A stretch of 64,000 nt of DNA from Blumeriella jaapii (Eukaryota > Ascomycota > Leotiomycetes > Helotiales > Drepanopezizaceae). Shown piece by piece: positions 23,597-34,176 of the stretch. The notes under the pieces are model-generated. The model was not told where the DNA came from. It worked only from the letters and a program-made list of their open reading frames with translations, and did not search any database. The translations under genes and the position numbers were made by a program. The stretch lies in contig VWND01000010.1 of assembly GCA_009599575.1 (NCBI GenBank), positions 764,501-828,500 of the forward strand, in the 5' to 3' direction. Each line of letters begins with the position of its first letter. The first letter of the stretch is position 1.

Positions 23597-24084
23597 ACAC
23601 AAATTCGCGATAGAAACGAAGGGGCTAATTACCTGCCTTGCATCTGAAGGCGCTGCCACACCTTTTTGCGGGAACTATCAATCAGTCTCTTTGCGACAGA
23701 TGGCATTGGTACTGTCCTGTCCTGCACAGTACAGTACCTAGAAATGGCAAAACGCAGACCGACAACTAGACCTCTACAGAACCGCCAACACACTTACAGT
23801 ACATATATGTCTGACACCACAACTCCCCCCCCCGTGTTGTGCTACCTGGATAGACAGATAAGATAGACTTGCAACACCACACCACACCGCGTTCCGCATT
23901 TCGCAGAACGGGAGAATTGTGGGAGACTACTATTAGCCGGCGCCGTACAGCGGCCGGCTTATTAGAGAGAGAGTGCTTTCAGCCGCTGGTCCTGTCACGG
24001 CACGCTTCTTGAGGGCTGGCAGCATTGGGAGGGCTTCGCGTGGATGCGGTACGTCGTCCGGATTCTCGCGGGGCCTGCGAGAGG
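23597..24084. other. Intergenic, transition from AT-rich block to normal DNA
   Basis: No gene is supported. It contains copies of the dispersed CAGTACAGTAC-type motif (about 23724-23738), a run of nine C (about 23825), and an inverted repeat AGCCGGC/GCCGGCT (23935-23959). Short ORFs here have no recognisable domain. Confidence 0.5.
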
Positions 24085-24255
24085 GTAGGTGGTGGGGGTG
24101 GTGGGTGGTGGGTGGTGGTGGTAGGTGGTAGGTGGTAGGTGGTAGGGTGGTAGGTGGTAGGTGGTAGGTGGTAGGTGGTAGGTGGTAGGTGGTAGGTGGT
24201 AGGTGGTGGGTGGGAGGTGGTAGATGATAGATGGTAGATGGTAGGTAGGTAAGTA
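24085..24255. repeat. G-rich minisatellite, 7-bp unit GTAGGTG
   Basis: About 20 tandem copies of a 7-bp GTAGGTG-type unit, preceded by GTGGTGG variants and followed by decaying TAGATGA variants. The G-rich strand is the plus strand. The reading on the opposite strand (YHLPPTT repeats) is a translation artefact of the array. Confidence 0.9.
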
Positions 24256-24592
24256 AATAAATACCTTAATATCATATAAAGCTCGCTTGGATAAACAAGT
24301 CTTTTTTCGTTTCCGTGCTCGATTTCAAGTCTATTTATGCTTTAACATTATATAAAGCTCGCTTGGATAAACAAGTCTCTTCTCGTTTCCGTACTCGATT
24401 GCAAGTCCATACATATATATCTTAATATCACATGAAGTTCGCAAGCTCGTTTGGATAATCAAATCTTTTTTCGTTTCCGTGCTCGATTCCAAATTTACAT
24501 ATGTTTTAATATTATATAAAACTCGCAAGCTCGCTTGGATGATCAAGTCTCTTCTCGTCTTTGTACTCGATTGCAAGTCCATACATGTGCCC
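24256..24592. repeat. Four-unit tandem repeat (about 80 bp) with dimeric structure
   Basis: Units start near 24264, 24342, 24421 and 24506. All contain a TATAAA/ACATGAA-type start, then CTCGCTTGGAT and a C-T-C-GATT end. Units 1 and 3 share TTTTTTCGTTTCCGTGCTCG, while 2 and 4 share CTCTTCTCGT and GATTGCAAGTCCATACAT. So the array is an (AB)(A'B') dimer, about 160 bp, duplicated once. It lies just downstream of the GH47 stop codon, probably in or beside its 3' UTR. Confidence 0.8.
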
Positions 24593-24641
24593 GTGAACGC
24601 CATCCGTCTCTCACATGCAATGCCGAGCCCCCGAAACGCCT

Positions 24642-26645
24642 TCATGTCGGTCTTCTCAGAGGATGTGCCTCCGTGTTTCTGCGCGCGTCAGCTGCGTGGA
24701 TCGTGGCTTTCGATACGCGTTCGGAAGGGGCGCTTACAGAACATATTCATCTAGCGACACCACGTCGTTTTCACTATACAGCAGATAGAAGTACTTCAGC
24801 GTCTCCGCCAGCCAGAAGCTCTCCATCTCATCGACTTGATCGGGCGCGCCCTTCCTCACGTCGCGGATGGCCGCGTGCGCGAGAGGGGTCTCCGTGTGGG
24901 CTCGGATCGACTTGAACATGGCCCAGCCGCTCTCGCGCCAGTAGGGGTCGCCGGTGATGCGGTGCATGATGAAGACGGATTCGATGGCTTCGGGTCTGCA
25001 TGCTGGTTAGAAGATCCTGTGAGCGGGCGAGGAGGGAAGTCGTCGAACCTGAGAAGATAGCGAGCGTCGCCGACGCGGGCGAATCCGGGCGACAGCATGT
25101 CCTTGCTGATGATCTCCTTGACGGCGCTCTCTTCCCCCGACTTGGAGACGGCGTCGTACCACTTCTTCGAATCCCACGGACAGCTCGACCTGTCGTCGCA
25201 AGGCACCGCCGTGAGCGTCTCGGGCATGATGCCCGTGATGGTGTTCCGATACGCCCACACGCAGCCGTCGGCCAGCTTCCCGCCGTCGACGACATCTTCC
25301 GGCCGGTTGAAGATCTTGCCGGCGATGGCCAGCATGCCCCCGGCGAAGCAGGTCAAATGCTGCAACTCGGGCGTCAGTCGCGGCGTGCCGCCCTCGACCA
25401 TGTTCACGGTGCCGGCGATGAGAATGTCTTCATCGCCGACGGTCATGGGCCGGAAGAACAGGTGCTTTCGGGCGACCTTGATGAACTTCTCGTACATGGT
25501 CCGGTACGAGGCGACCTGGCCGCCCAGCATCATATACTGCTTGGGCAGGTATTCGTAGGCCGAGTCGGCCAGGGCTCCCAGCGTGTACTGCTCTTCTGCT
25601 CCGACATATGGCACGGTGAGCGCGAGAGTCTGGTTGAAGTTGTCCGACTTGACGATGGCAGGCCACATGCCGGGCAGGGCCGTCGAGTCCTGCCACTTTT
25701 CGAGCTCGTCCATGACCTTCTGAACGGCATCGTAGTACTTGTCGTCGCCGGTGAGCTGGGCCAGGCGAGTGAACTCGAGGGAGAGCGTGCCCAGGACGGC
25801 GAGCACCACGGAGCCGCTGGGCCGATGATTGAACTTCCCAGCGTCGGTTCTGTAGAGATTAGCCTCCACACATGCCATCGTACAGTACAGAAGATCAGAG
25901 AGATGGCTCACGCAGACCACTCGTAGTGCGGAGCCGGCATCCGGTTGGGAGTATCAAAAGCCGAATAGAGCACCTCGGCCAGCTCCACGGCCTTCTCCAT
26001 CAGAATGGGATAGCGCGCGCCGCTGAGATCCCAGGCCGCCAGCAGTCCTCCCAGGTGTCGAATGGTCGTCTCGAACAGGTTCACGACGCAGCCGGTCTTG
26101 TGGCGGAAGTCGACCTTCTTCAGCTCCAGCAGCGCCAGCTCAAACTCCTCCTTCAGGCCCATGATCCACAGCGTGTCGAGACTGTCGACCATCGTGGCCG
26201 CCCATCCACAGAAGGGCGTCTTGAAGCCTCCCTCCAGGGGCCGCAGCTCGTCCTGGGCCCAGGCGTGGGCTTTGTAGCCCTTCCACGCGTGCTGGAAGGC
26301 CTGGCGAACCTCCGCCAGCCGGGCCTCACGTCGCTGCTGGTCCCGCGCCGTCTCGGGCGCGCCGTGGTGCTGGATCTTGGGGAGCTTCTTCGTGTGTCGC
26401 CGCGGCAGCGGGATCACCGTCGCGGCTGGGAACTCCTCCGGCCGCACGGGAGCGGCGGCGTGGGCGAGATCGAGCCGCGCCGCCTTCGACGAGGTCGTGT
26501 CCAGAAAGATGATGAACCCGCACGCGGCCAGCCCGGCGAGCACCAACAGGCGTGTCAATCTCCTCGAGGTCGAGATCCGGGTCGAGGTCGAGGCCGCCCA
26601 GCGAGGCATCTCGGACTTCTCCCGCGGGAAAACATCAGACGGCAT
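24642..26645 (-). CDS. Class I alpha-1,2-mannosidase, glycoside hydrolase family 47
   Basis: Trims alpha-1,2-linked mannose from N-glycans in the ER/Golgi lumen. Exons (minus): 26645-25912, 25849-25049, 24995-24738 and 24678-24642, joining to 610 codons including the stop; introns are 62, 53 and 59 nt with GT..AG ends and GCTAAT, CTAAC and GCTGAC branch sites. Residues about 30-48 ([16 protein letters not shown]) form a type II signal anchor. GH47 motifs in order: [22 protein letters not shown], the paired cysteines in HLTCFAGGM and [18 protein letters not shown] (acidic catalytic residues E514, E517), and NTEAHP, whose Thr600 is the calcium ligand. The last motif lies in a 37-nt final exon; stopping at the in-frame TAA at 24734 would lose it. 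A second ATG at 26609 is possible. ER versus Golgi subtype is not resolved. Confidence 0.93.
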
Positions 26646-26829
26646 CGTGGTGGACTGGGTGAGCTTCGTACGCGGCTCGAGGGGAGCAGCGCCGGGTTTC
26701 CATGTGTGTGTTTATATACACACAGCAAGATAGACATATCTGTCTCGATCGTGGATCTTCAGCCAAGCCCGGTCAGGCATGCCCTGAAAAGGTTGTTGGT
26801 CTTACCGGGGGGACGAGCTGAGGCCGTGA

Positions 26830-26879
26830 GCCAGTGCCAGTGCCAGTGCCAGTGCCAGTGCCGGTCAGTGCCAGTGCCA
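26830..26879. repeat. GCCAGT microsatellite
   Basis: About eight tandem GCCAGT units with one interruption (GCCGGTCAGT). It lies about 185 bp upstream of the GH47 start, in the shared divergent intergenic region. Confidence 0.9.
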
Positions 26880-27500
26880 TTTCCTTTCATCTCAAGCATC
26901 GAGAAGCACGTTCAAACATCTGCGAGATGTGCTCGGTAATCGGAATGAAGGATCTCGCCGCCATGTGCCTGGACGCTTGGGCATCGAAGCCGTGGAGTTT
27001 GGCTGGAACAGGGATATGCGAGACCAATCTGCAGACTCGAGAGTTAGGGGGTGATTGGTAAATGGGTTCGATACGAAGTTTGTATGTAGAAGTATCTGTG
27101 TACTGTAGTGTACGGTACTGCACAGTGCCGTACAGATACGGAGTAAGGCAACGCGCAAACTTTGACGCGGGTACGTGACCCCTTGCGCCTGTTGGATTTC
27201 TACCTACTGTACAGTACTGTACTGGCAGGAGAAGAAGATCAACCTCGTCGAAAAGTTTCTAAGCAATGCTGCAGAAAAAAAAACGAAAAAAAAAAAAAGA
27301 AGAAGAAGAGGAAGAAAATCGAGGACTTTGCCCACCAACCTCAAGAAGAGCAAGACGAGCACTCAAGACTCGAAAGGGTGGTTGAACATTGTTTTCTGTG
27401 CAAGCCATTCTACTGTAAGGGCGAGAGGTTCTACATAACACTCGCTAAGTGGTTTGTTTGTGTGTCTCATAGATAGCCGAGACTTTCCGAGCCCTCGCAA

Positions 27501-27545
27501 CAATCACAACAATCACATCAATCACATCAATCACATCAATCACAA
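27501..27545. repeat. 9-bp tandem repeat CAATCACAT x5
   Basis: Five adjacent units CAATCACA[A/T], the first and last ending in A and the middle three in T. It is intergenic, about 1.5 kb upstream of the GH7 start. Confidence 0.9.
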
Positions 27546-28926
27546 CACGGGAAACGAACAACCCGGTGGTAGCGGGAAGATGCATTCGGCGTGGATTTTC
27601 CGCCTATTGATCAACCTCCCTCGCCCCTTTCGAATATCCAGTTGCACCTCATCTTGCGCACAGGACAGTACAGTGCTGTACCTATCTGCTGCCGCCCAGC
27701 TGCTCCAGGCGGAGAAGGGAAAATGGCATTCCGGCTGTTCGACAGTGGACGAAGTCGAGCTCTAGGTTCCTGGTTCCTAGTTCTGAGTTCGGGAGCATCG
27801 CCAGTAGTGTAGTGTACGGACGAATGGCATGTCGTCGAGTGCTCTGCCGTGCACCCCTGCACTTGGACATTCCCTTAGTGGTGGAGTTCGCAAGCTGCGA
27901 ATGGAGCGGGCGCTGAGGAGCGGTACAGAGATTACTGTACCTAGAAATAGGAGAGCGCCATGCCTCTTCCCGCACCTGTTCATCCGGTCCTAACATCACG
28001 TTGTTCCCCTGAGACATCTCCGCCGGAAAGCAAAATCGTGGAACTGCTAGCGATCTGGCGAATTCATCCACCCCTCCACAGAGATGCCCAGTGGTATCCT
28101 CCGTTCAGGTCTTTTCTTGGCTATCTATCTTGCAACAAATAATGCTTTTCGCTAGAAACCTCTTGTACGGGAATGTGCACTATCGTGTGGAAAATTCCGT
28201 GATGTGTGAAATGGTTTCCGTCTTGGTTCATAGTCATTTGCTCAACCTATCGTCGATTTGAGGCGCGTGAAATAACGGCTTTTGCAACTTTAATCTTTAT
28301 GAAACGGTTCAATCGACCTTTGCTTCAATGGTTTTCATTTGATCGGAATATGCCACGGGCCATGACCAGTCTTTTAATTCTCCGTCTCATAGGTAAAGTA
28401 CACATCTCACTGTCTTCTTGCTCTAGTCTAGGGCTCTCCTCGCCCTCAGATAATCGACGATTTGAACCTTCCTTTCCTGGAAAGATTTCATTTTGTACCG
28501 GGAGCCCACGATTTCCTCCGCTCTCCTGGAGTTGACGCAGGGGGTCTCAATCTGGCGTCCTGGCCGGAAAACCCTCCCTGCTGTCAAATTGAGCAGCCTT
28601 CGAGTGAATAGACCAGCCTGAATTCTATATTGATTCTCGGCTAGACATTTCCTCGGATGCATCATGAGGCGTGTAAGTGTGCCTCCTCAAGCTTGGCTGA
28701 TGTGCTTCGCGAGCTTTTTCGAGCTATACAATAGATTGACGGAACAAAGTCCTCCATTCAGGTGAGTGCACCCGTTGATTGAGTGAGGGTAACTCGGCAA
28801 ACTGGTAAACATCCATGTCCGTTCTTTCAATCTCTCTTCTTGAGGCAGTACATTGCCGGAAGAATGTGATCTGTTCCGCCCGTGGGTTCATCATGTATCC
28901 CTTGGGGTTTTGTGATCGAGGGTTTT

Positions 28927-28934
28927 CTATATAA
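28927..28934 (+). promoter_or_regulatory. TATA box of the GH7 cellobiohydrolase gene
   Basis: CTATATAA lies 73 bp upstream of the GH7 start codon and is followed by a C-rich, then C/T/A-rich leader, a layout typical of strongly expressed secreted cellulase genes. No other TATA-like sequence is as close to the start. Confidence 0.55.
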
Positions 28935-29006
28935 CCCCCCCTCATCCCCTTCAAACACCTCTTCAGCAAGCCTCACTAATCTCAACTTCTTCATCAGCCA
29001 GCAAAG

Positions 29007-30806
29007 ATGGCTTGCAGAATTACACTTGCGTCGCTATTCCTTTCTGTTGTCTCCAGTCAGGGCATCGGCACTTTGACTGCTGAAGTCCATCCTCCTCTAA
29101 CGTGGCAAACTTGCACAGCCCCTGGCTCTTGCACCACTATCAACGGCAAAGTCGTCCTCGATTCCAACTGGCGTTGGCTCCACTCCTCGACCGGAACGAA
29201 CTGCTACACAGGAAACACCTGGAATGCTCAGCTCTGCCCTAACAATACGGCTTGTGCTCAGAACTGCCAATTGGATGGCGCCGACTATTCCGGAACTTAT
29301 GGGGTTACCACCACCGGTAATGCTCTGAGACTTAACTTGTGGGTTTACACTGGATTCTCCTCCCCAATCTTGTTAGTCGTGGGCAATCTGCGCAGCCACT
29401 GACCCGTCTGTCATACAGCGTCACCAACAAGAACGTTGGATCTCGATTGTTCTTGATGGCTGATGACAGCAACTATCAACTGCTCAATCTTCTCAACAAG
29501 GAATTCACGTTTGACGTCGATGTTTCCCACCTTCCCTGTGGTCTGAATGGCGCGCTCTATCTTGTCAGCATGGCCAAAGATGGAGGAGCTTCCCTCTATC
29601 CTACGAACAAAGCTGGAGCGAAATACGGCGCCGGCTATTGCGATGCTCAATGTCCGCGAGATCTAAAGTTCATCAACGGTGAAGTACGCTTGTTGCGTCT
29701 TTCGAATTGTGAGAGCACTAGCTGACCGGCCGAACCACGTAGGCAAATGTCGAAGGATGGGTGCCATCCTCTAACAACGCCAATACGGGCGTTGGAAACT
29801 TCGGAAGCTGCTGTGCCGAGATGGATATATGGGAAGCAAATTCCATTTCCACAGCCTTCACTCCTCATTCTGCGGACCCAGTCCAGCAGACAAGATGCCT
29901 GACGGATGCTTGTGGCGGAACCTATTCCTCGGACAGATATGCTGGTGTGACCGACCCCGATGGATGGTAAGTATTTTTGGATCCCCTGACTCTCCAAGTT
30001 TACAGCCAATAACAATCGTCAGTGATTTCAACTCTTATCGTCAGGGCAGCACTGGGTTTTACGGTCCTGGCAAGACCGTCAACACGAACTCAGTCTTCAC
30101 GGTCGTCACCCAGTTCATCACCAACACGGGAACCGATTCCGGTACCCTCAGCGAGATCAAGCGTTTCTATGTCCAGAATGGCGTTGTCATCCCCAACTCT
30201 CAGTCCACAATACCCAACAACCCCGGCAACAGCATCACCGCCGCCTTTTGTGACGCCCAGAAGACAGCCTTTGGAGACCCCAACATCTTCAACCAACACG
30301 GAGGCTTCGCATCCATGTCCTCTGCCTTGTCAGCCGGCATGGTCCTCTCCCTTTCGCTCTGGGACGACTACGCCTCCAACATGCTCTGGCTGGACTCAAC
30401 CTTCCCCGTCACCGGCAACCCGGCCACCCCAGGCGTCGGTCGCGGAACCTGTCCCACGACCTCTGGAGTTCCGGCCGATGTCGAGGCCTCCTCTCCCAAC
30501 TCGTACGTCGTCTACTCCAACATCAAGGTCGGCGCCCTCAACTCCACCTACGCGGGCACACTCGCCCCAGGCACGGGATCTAGCTCCAGCGCAACCTCGA
30601 GGGCAACGACCGCAACGACCGCAACAACGCTCAGAACCTCCTCGACAAGCAGCCGCGCGACTTCGACGACCAGCACGGCCCCCTCCAGCTCGGGCGCCCC
30701 GCGATACGGCCAGTGTGGTGGCCAGCCACCGTTCGCCGGCCCCTATACCTGTGTTGCGCCGTACGTGTGCACGTACTCGACCATCTACTACTCGCAATGC
30801 TTGTAG
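29007..30806 (+). CDS. Cellobiohydrolase I type, glycoside hydrolase family 7 with CBM1
   Basis: Secreted processive cellulase acting from reducing ends of cellulose. Exons: 29007-29338, 29419-29683, 29743-29966 and 30023-30806, joining in frame to 535 codons including the stop; introns are 80, 59 and 56 nt with CTGAC-like branch sites. Signal peptide at residues 1 to about 18 ([12 protein letters not shown]). GH7 landmarks: [11 protein letters not shown]-like start ([10 protein letters not shown]), [29 protein letters not shown], and the catalytic [13 protein letters not shown] with nucleophile E225, D227 and acid/base E230. A Ser/Thr/Ala linker (about 455-498) leads to a C-terminal CBM1 with four cysteines and the binding aromatics in YGQCGG and IYYSQCL. 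Length is normal for the family. Endoglucanase GH7 is less likely, given the full set of loop sequences. Intact. Confidence 0.95.
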
Positions 30807-32250
30807 ATCTGATCTCGAGCCGGTATTGTCAGGAGCTTACTCGAGTCAAGAGAATCATTCATGGCCTGGTGTGGGGATGGGGGGGAGGGCTAGCAAGTAC
30901 AGGTCGCTCGTTCCTTGGTCGGATCTTCATTACAAGACTTACTGTCGTTCCCGCTTCTCAGAAAAAAATGTTCCTTGCTTTTATGTACATAGTTTTAGGC
31001 GAACGTAAATGCATCATTCATTTGGAGCTTTTTGTTGTGTCCGGCTATTGCTGTCCAGTTAGATATGTTTGTTGTGGTTGGAGCTCGCTTATGATAACGG
31101 GACCGTTGATTTGGGCATGCCGTTGCTGCTTTTATGAGAAAGCCGCATTCATCTTGATCTGGAATCGCAAGACGCAATTTTCTTCTTGTATTCCACGACG
31201 TGTATGGTTTTTGGTACGTGATGCTGAGGACCGCCGATTGTCTACTCGGCAGCAAACCCTCATCTCTTTCCTTTCTCTTGTTTCTATAGTGCCACTGAAC
31301 CTCCTCAATCAAGGAGACATCAAGAATCAGCAAACCTCTTCTTCTAGAAAAAGAACCCGAAGAAAACAAAAAGGGGTGACACTGGTAATGACATTCGCGC
31401 GCCACGGTCTGTATGTCACTTCATGGGGCGAGGAGTAGGTGAGCGCATCCGTCAACCAGACAGATAGTTGACACTTTGCACTCTCGAATTGACCGACGCC
31501 CCCAGCCAGAGGATATACATCTATCTATCTAGCTTCTGGTCTCCACATAACCTCTTCTCCGTTAGCACTTCAAGTCTTAGCGGGGGGCTCTTCGGGCCAG
31601 CTTTTGGAAATTTTGATTGAAGATCAGACCGATGTCAAGTGTTGCACGGGGATATCATGAGGTCGTGAATGTACCCAAGAACGTATGAAATATCGCTCGT
31701 GCCTCTACATATCTAATTACAGTATTCGAAAGAATTGCATCTACGAAGTATGCCCGAGTACAAACCTATCTTACGACTTTAACTGCGGTGTTTATACAAA
31801 GCTTGGAATGTGGCGTATCCTCCTTTTCGCGTGAGGCATGAAGCCCCAGCATCTGTGGCCCTTTTCTGACATCCCACACTCCAACCGGTCCGCAAGTTCA
31901 AGACTACACAGGGCACCGTCCACGTAGGACTTCCACGCTATCCAGAAACGAGGAAGCTGGCATTGCCGGATGACAGAAGCTCCAAGGAAATCCCGAGATG
32001 GGAAGCCTCATCCGTGCGTGCGGCAATTACTCCGTTTCTTCAAGCCCAGGTTCACGCTTGGCACTCTCTGCGTGGAAGCAGCTTGTCGCCATCCGTGGCG
32101 AGCTTGGCCACGGCATTTGCTGCTGTCTAAAGGCGATATCTGTCAGTGAATTTCTCGCTACGATGAGCGCGCTTGTAAAAAGGGTGCTTGATGCCAACGA
32201 GCACGAAGGAGGTCTCATCCAAAGCTTTCTCTGCTCTTTATATTTAGCTC
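30807..32250. other. Intergenic region between convergent GH7 and M28 genes
   Basis: Contains both 3' ends. I see no gene. Overlapping ORFs (for example 30995-31405 minus and 30713-31438 plus) have no domain and no consistent splice sites. An A-rich segment with AAAAACAAAAAG (about 31345-31373) is unremarkable. Confidence 0.5.
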
Positions 32251-34176
32251 TCAGAAAGCTAGCATTCTGAGGCATTGGTGGTATAACGAGGGCTTTCTGA
32301 TTGCACGTAGCAGTTTGCTTTCAAGAAAGTACAGGAAAGAAAGCTTAGCCCAAAGCTGGGTCTTGCAAATTTCGAGCGCTGTTTGCATGGCGGTTTCCTT
32401 TTGATATGACCATAACAGAAGCTTTGCGCAGGAGACGAGGGAAGGAAAGAGGAATCACGTACCTTAGCATTGATCGTCAGTATAGTCGAGTTCGCGTTGG
32501 AGTAAGTATCGCAAGGAAGATGATAACAGGAATCCTGCGCCTTGTCCGACCCAGTGTGTAACCCGCCAGTCGGGAAACCTAGTTTGAAAAACCACTGATA
32601 GTCTGAGGTTTCTGAGAACTTGACAGGAGTCACGTCTATGCCCTTGCTTGTGAGATCATCGACAAAGAGAGACTCGATGACATCTGACCCGGCTGGCCAA
32701 GAGACATTGAAAGATGATCCATCACCGTCAAAGACACCAAAATAGCCCCTGGACACCATGTCGAAGTTCAGGTACGCGCGCAAAACCGAGGAGTTGGCCG
32801 GGCCCAGATTCTGAGTGTAGTATTCTGATCCCACACTACCTTCCTCTTCGGCGCCCCACCATATCGCGCGGACTTTGAGGTTATGGCTGAAGCGACTGAG
32901 TGCTGTGAAGAGCTCGAGAACAAGACTTGTGCCAGATCCTGTTTCAACTCAGCAGACATCCTGATAGCCGCCAAACGTGTTTTGGCGCAGGGAAGGGCCC
33001 CAAGGGCTTACCATTATCGTTGATTCCAGGGCTGTTGAAGAAACTATCTAAGTGGGCACCCACGGCAATAACGTTGTTTGGGTCCCCGCCTTTCGTCTCA
33101 GCTATGATGTTGTGAGTGGTCTTATTCTCAAGTCTGGGATCGATGTATATTCAGCAAACCATCCTTGATCTCTGTATGCACAACAGCTACTGGAAACCAA
33201 CTGCTTGTGAGACTCCCAGAACGGGGTCTTTGCTTCGCGTGGATGGACTCACAGCTGTGTTTGCTGGAAATAAATCTCCACGGGTTCACCGGCTTGCAGT
33301 TTGGCCACGATAGGTCTGCCATCCGCGTTATTGATGAACCCGCTCGGCTTGAAGTGTTCCGGATCGGGTCCGCCAAGGGACCAAGGGAAGCCGGTCACGT
33401 TAGTTGTCTCGTTGTTGTAGATAATCACGACAGCAGCACCTGCGGCGACAGCAGGGCGTATACGGCCCGCTAACGTGCTACCATCGGGGCATCTGTTTCT
33501 TTCCAACAGCACGGCTTTGTCGACATCATTGAGGCCTGCATAGCCATCCACCGAGCATCCTCCATCGCCGGCTGCGCCTAGAACGAGTGGGAGCGTCACA
33601 CCTTCAGGGCTCGTGGATGGCGAAAACCGCAATCCCACGATGTAAGTATCGATGCCATTGATCTTGAGAGAAATGGACTCCAGGCTGGTCCACAAAGCCG
33701 AAAATTCTTGTAGGTAGAAGGAGGACGTTTCAGAGAGCTGGGCGAGGCGTGAGGTGATCTGGGTTTGGTGAACATCAGCAGAGGCTACTCGAAAATGCTT
33801 TGTACAGTAACAAAAAGGGCGATGTCTCGGGCGGAGGCATTATACCACCAGGGATATCAGATCCTCCGTTCCTCTAGTTACGTACGAAAGAAACGGACTC
33901 GTCCCAGCCGGAGTACCCAAAAGCACGGTGGTTGTTGTTGCGAGAGGCTATCTTTTGAAGGGTGTCAAGGTTGCTCATTAGACTGTTTTCTAGCTATTAG
34001 AATCCTTCATCTGCGAATCTTCATTGCGCCAGGAGAACATGTCCACAAACGTACTTCTCCTCGGTTATGGCATTTTGCAGCATTTCAGAAGTCACTGCAG
34101 GTTTGGAGCCATCGAGGATATCGAGAGCGGTAGCCGCAACGCCATATACGGGCAGAAGGTTTTTGAGAACCCTCAT
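32251..34176 (-). CDS. Secreted M28 zinc aminopeptidase with PA domain (aminopeptidase Y-like)
   Basis: Releases N-terminal amino acids from peptides outside the cell or in the vacuole. Exons (minus): 34176-34055, 33982-33886, 33758-33253, 33133-33012, 32938-32463 and 32397-32251; 490 codons including the stop, all phases consistent. Introns are 72, 127, 119, 73 and 65 nt. Residues 1 to about 16 (MRVLKNLLPVYGVAATA) are a signal peptide, which decides this start over the in-frame ATG at 34239. The protease-associated domain spans about residues 115-215 (GAAGDGGCSVDGYAG, AAVVIIYNNE). All five metal ligands of M28 are present: H269 in VGAHLDS, D281 in INDNGSG, E314/E315 in WWGAEEEGS, D342 in LNFDM and H422 in CYHLPCDT. 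The first five exons are firm. The last exon gives an unusual C-terminus and is less certain. Confidence 0.9.

Larger units (their letters stand above)
26646..28926. other. 2.3-kb divergent intergenic region between GH47 and GH7 genes
   Basis: No convincing gene. It holds a GCCAGT hexanucleotide array (26830-26879), palindromic clusters of the TACTGTACAGTA type (27097-27140, 27205-27225 and 27664-27682), a purine tract (about 27274-27312) and a 9-bp tandem repeat (27501-27545). It must contain both promoters, since the two genes are transcribed away from each other. Overlapping short ORFs on both strands have no domain and no consistent splice structure. Confidence 0.6.

Noticed and set aside
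23979..24275. 98-codon minus ORF with Y-H-L-P-P-T-T repeats
   Set aside because: It is simply a translation of the GTAGGTG minisatellite.
24331..24645. 104-codon minus ORF over the dimeric repeat
   Set aside because: Open only because the repeat unit happens to keep a frame; repeated I-I-Q-x-S-L-R units mirror the DNA repeat.
25000..25926. 308-codon plus-strand ORF
   Set aside because: Shadow of GH47 exon 2 on the opposite strand; GC-rich codon bias opens the antisense frame, and it has no domain.
25872..26939. 355-codon plus-strand ORF
   Set aside because: Antisense shadow of GH47 exon 1 running into the GCCAGT microsatellite; low-complexity and no domain.
30022..31008. 328-codon plus ORF overlapping GH7 exon 4
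   Set aside because: Alternate frame of the cellobiohydrolase exon and linker (P/R/S-rich); no family features.
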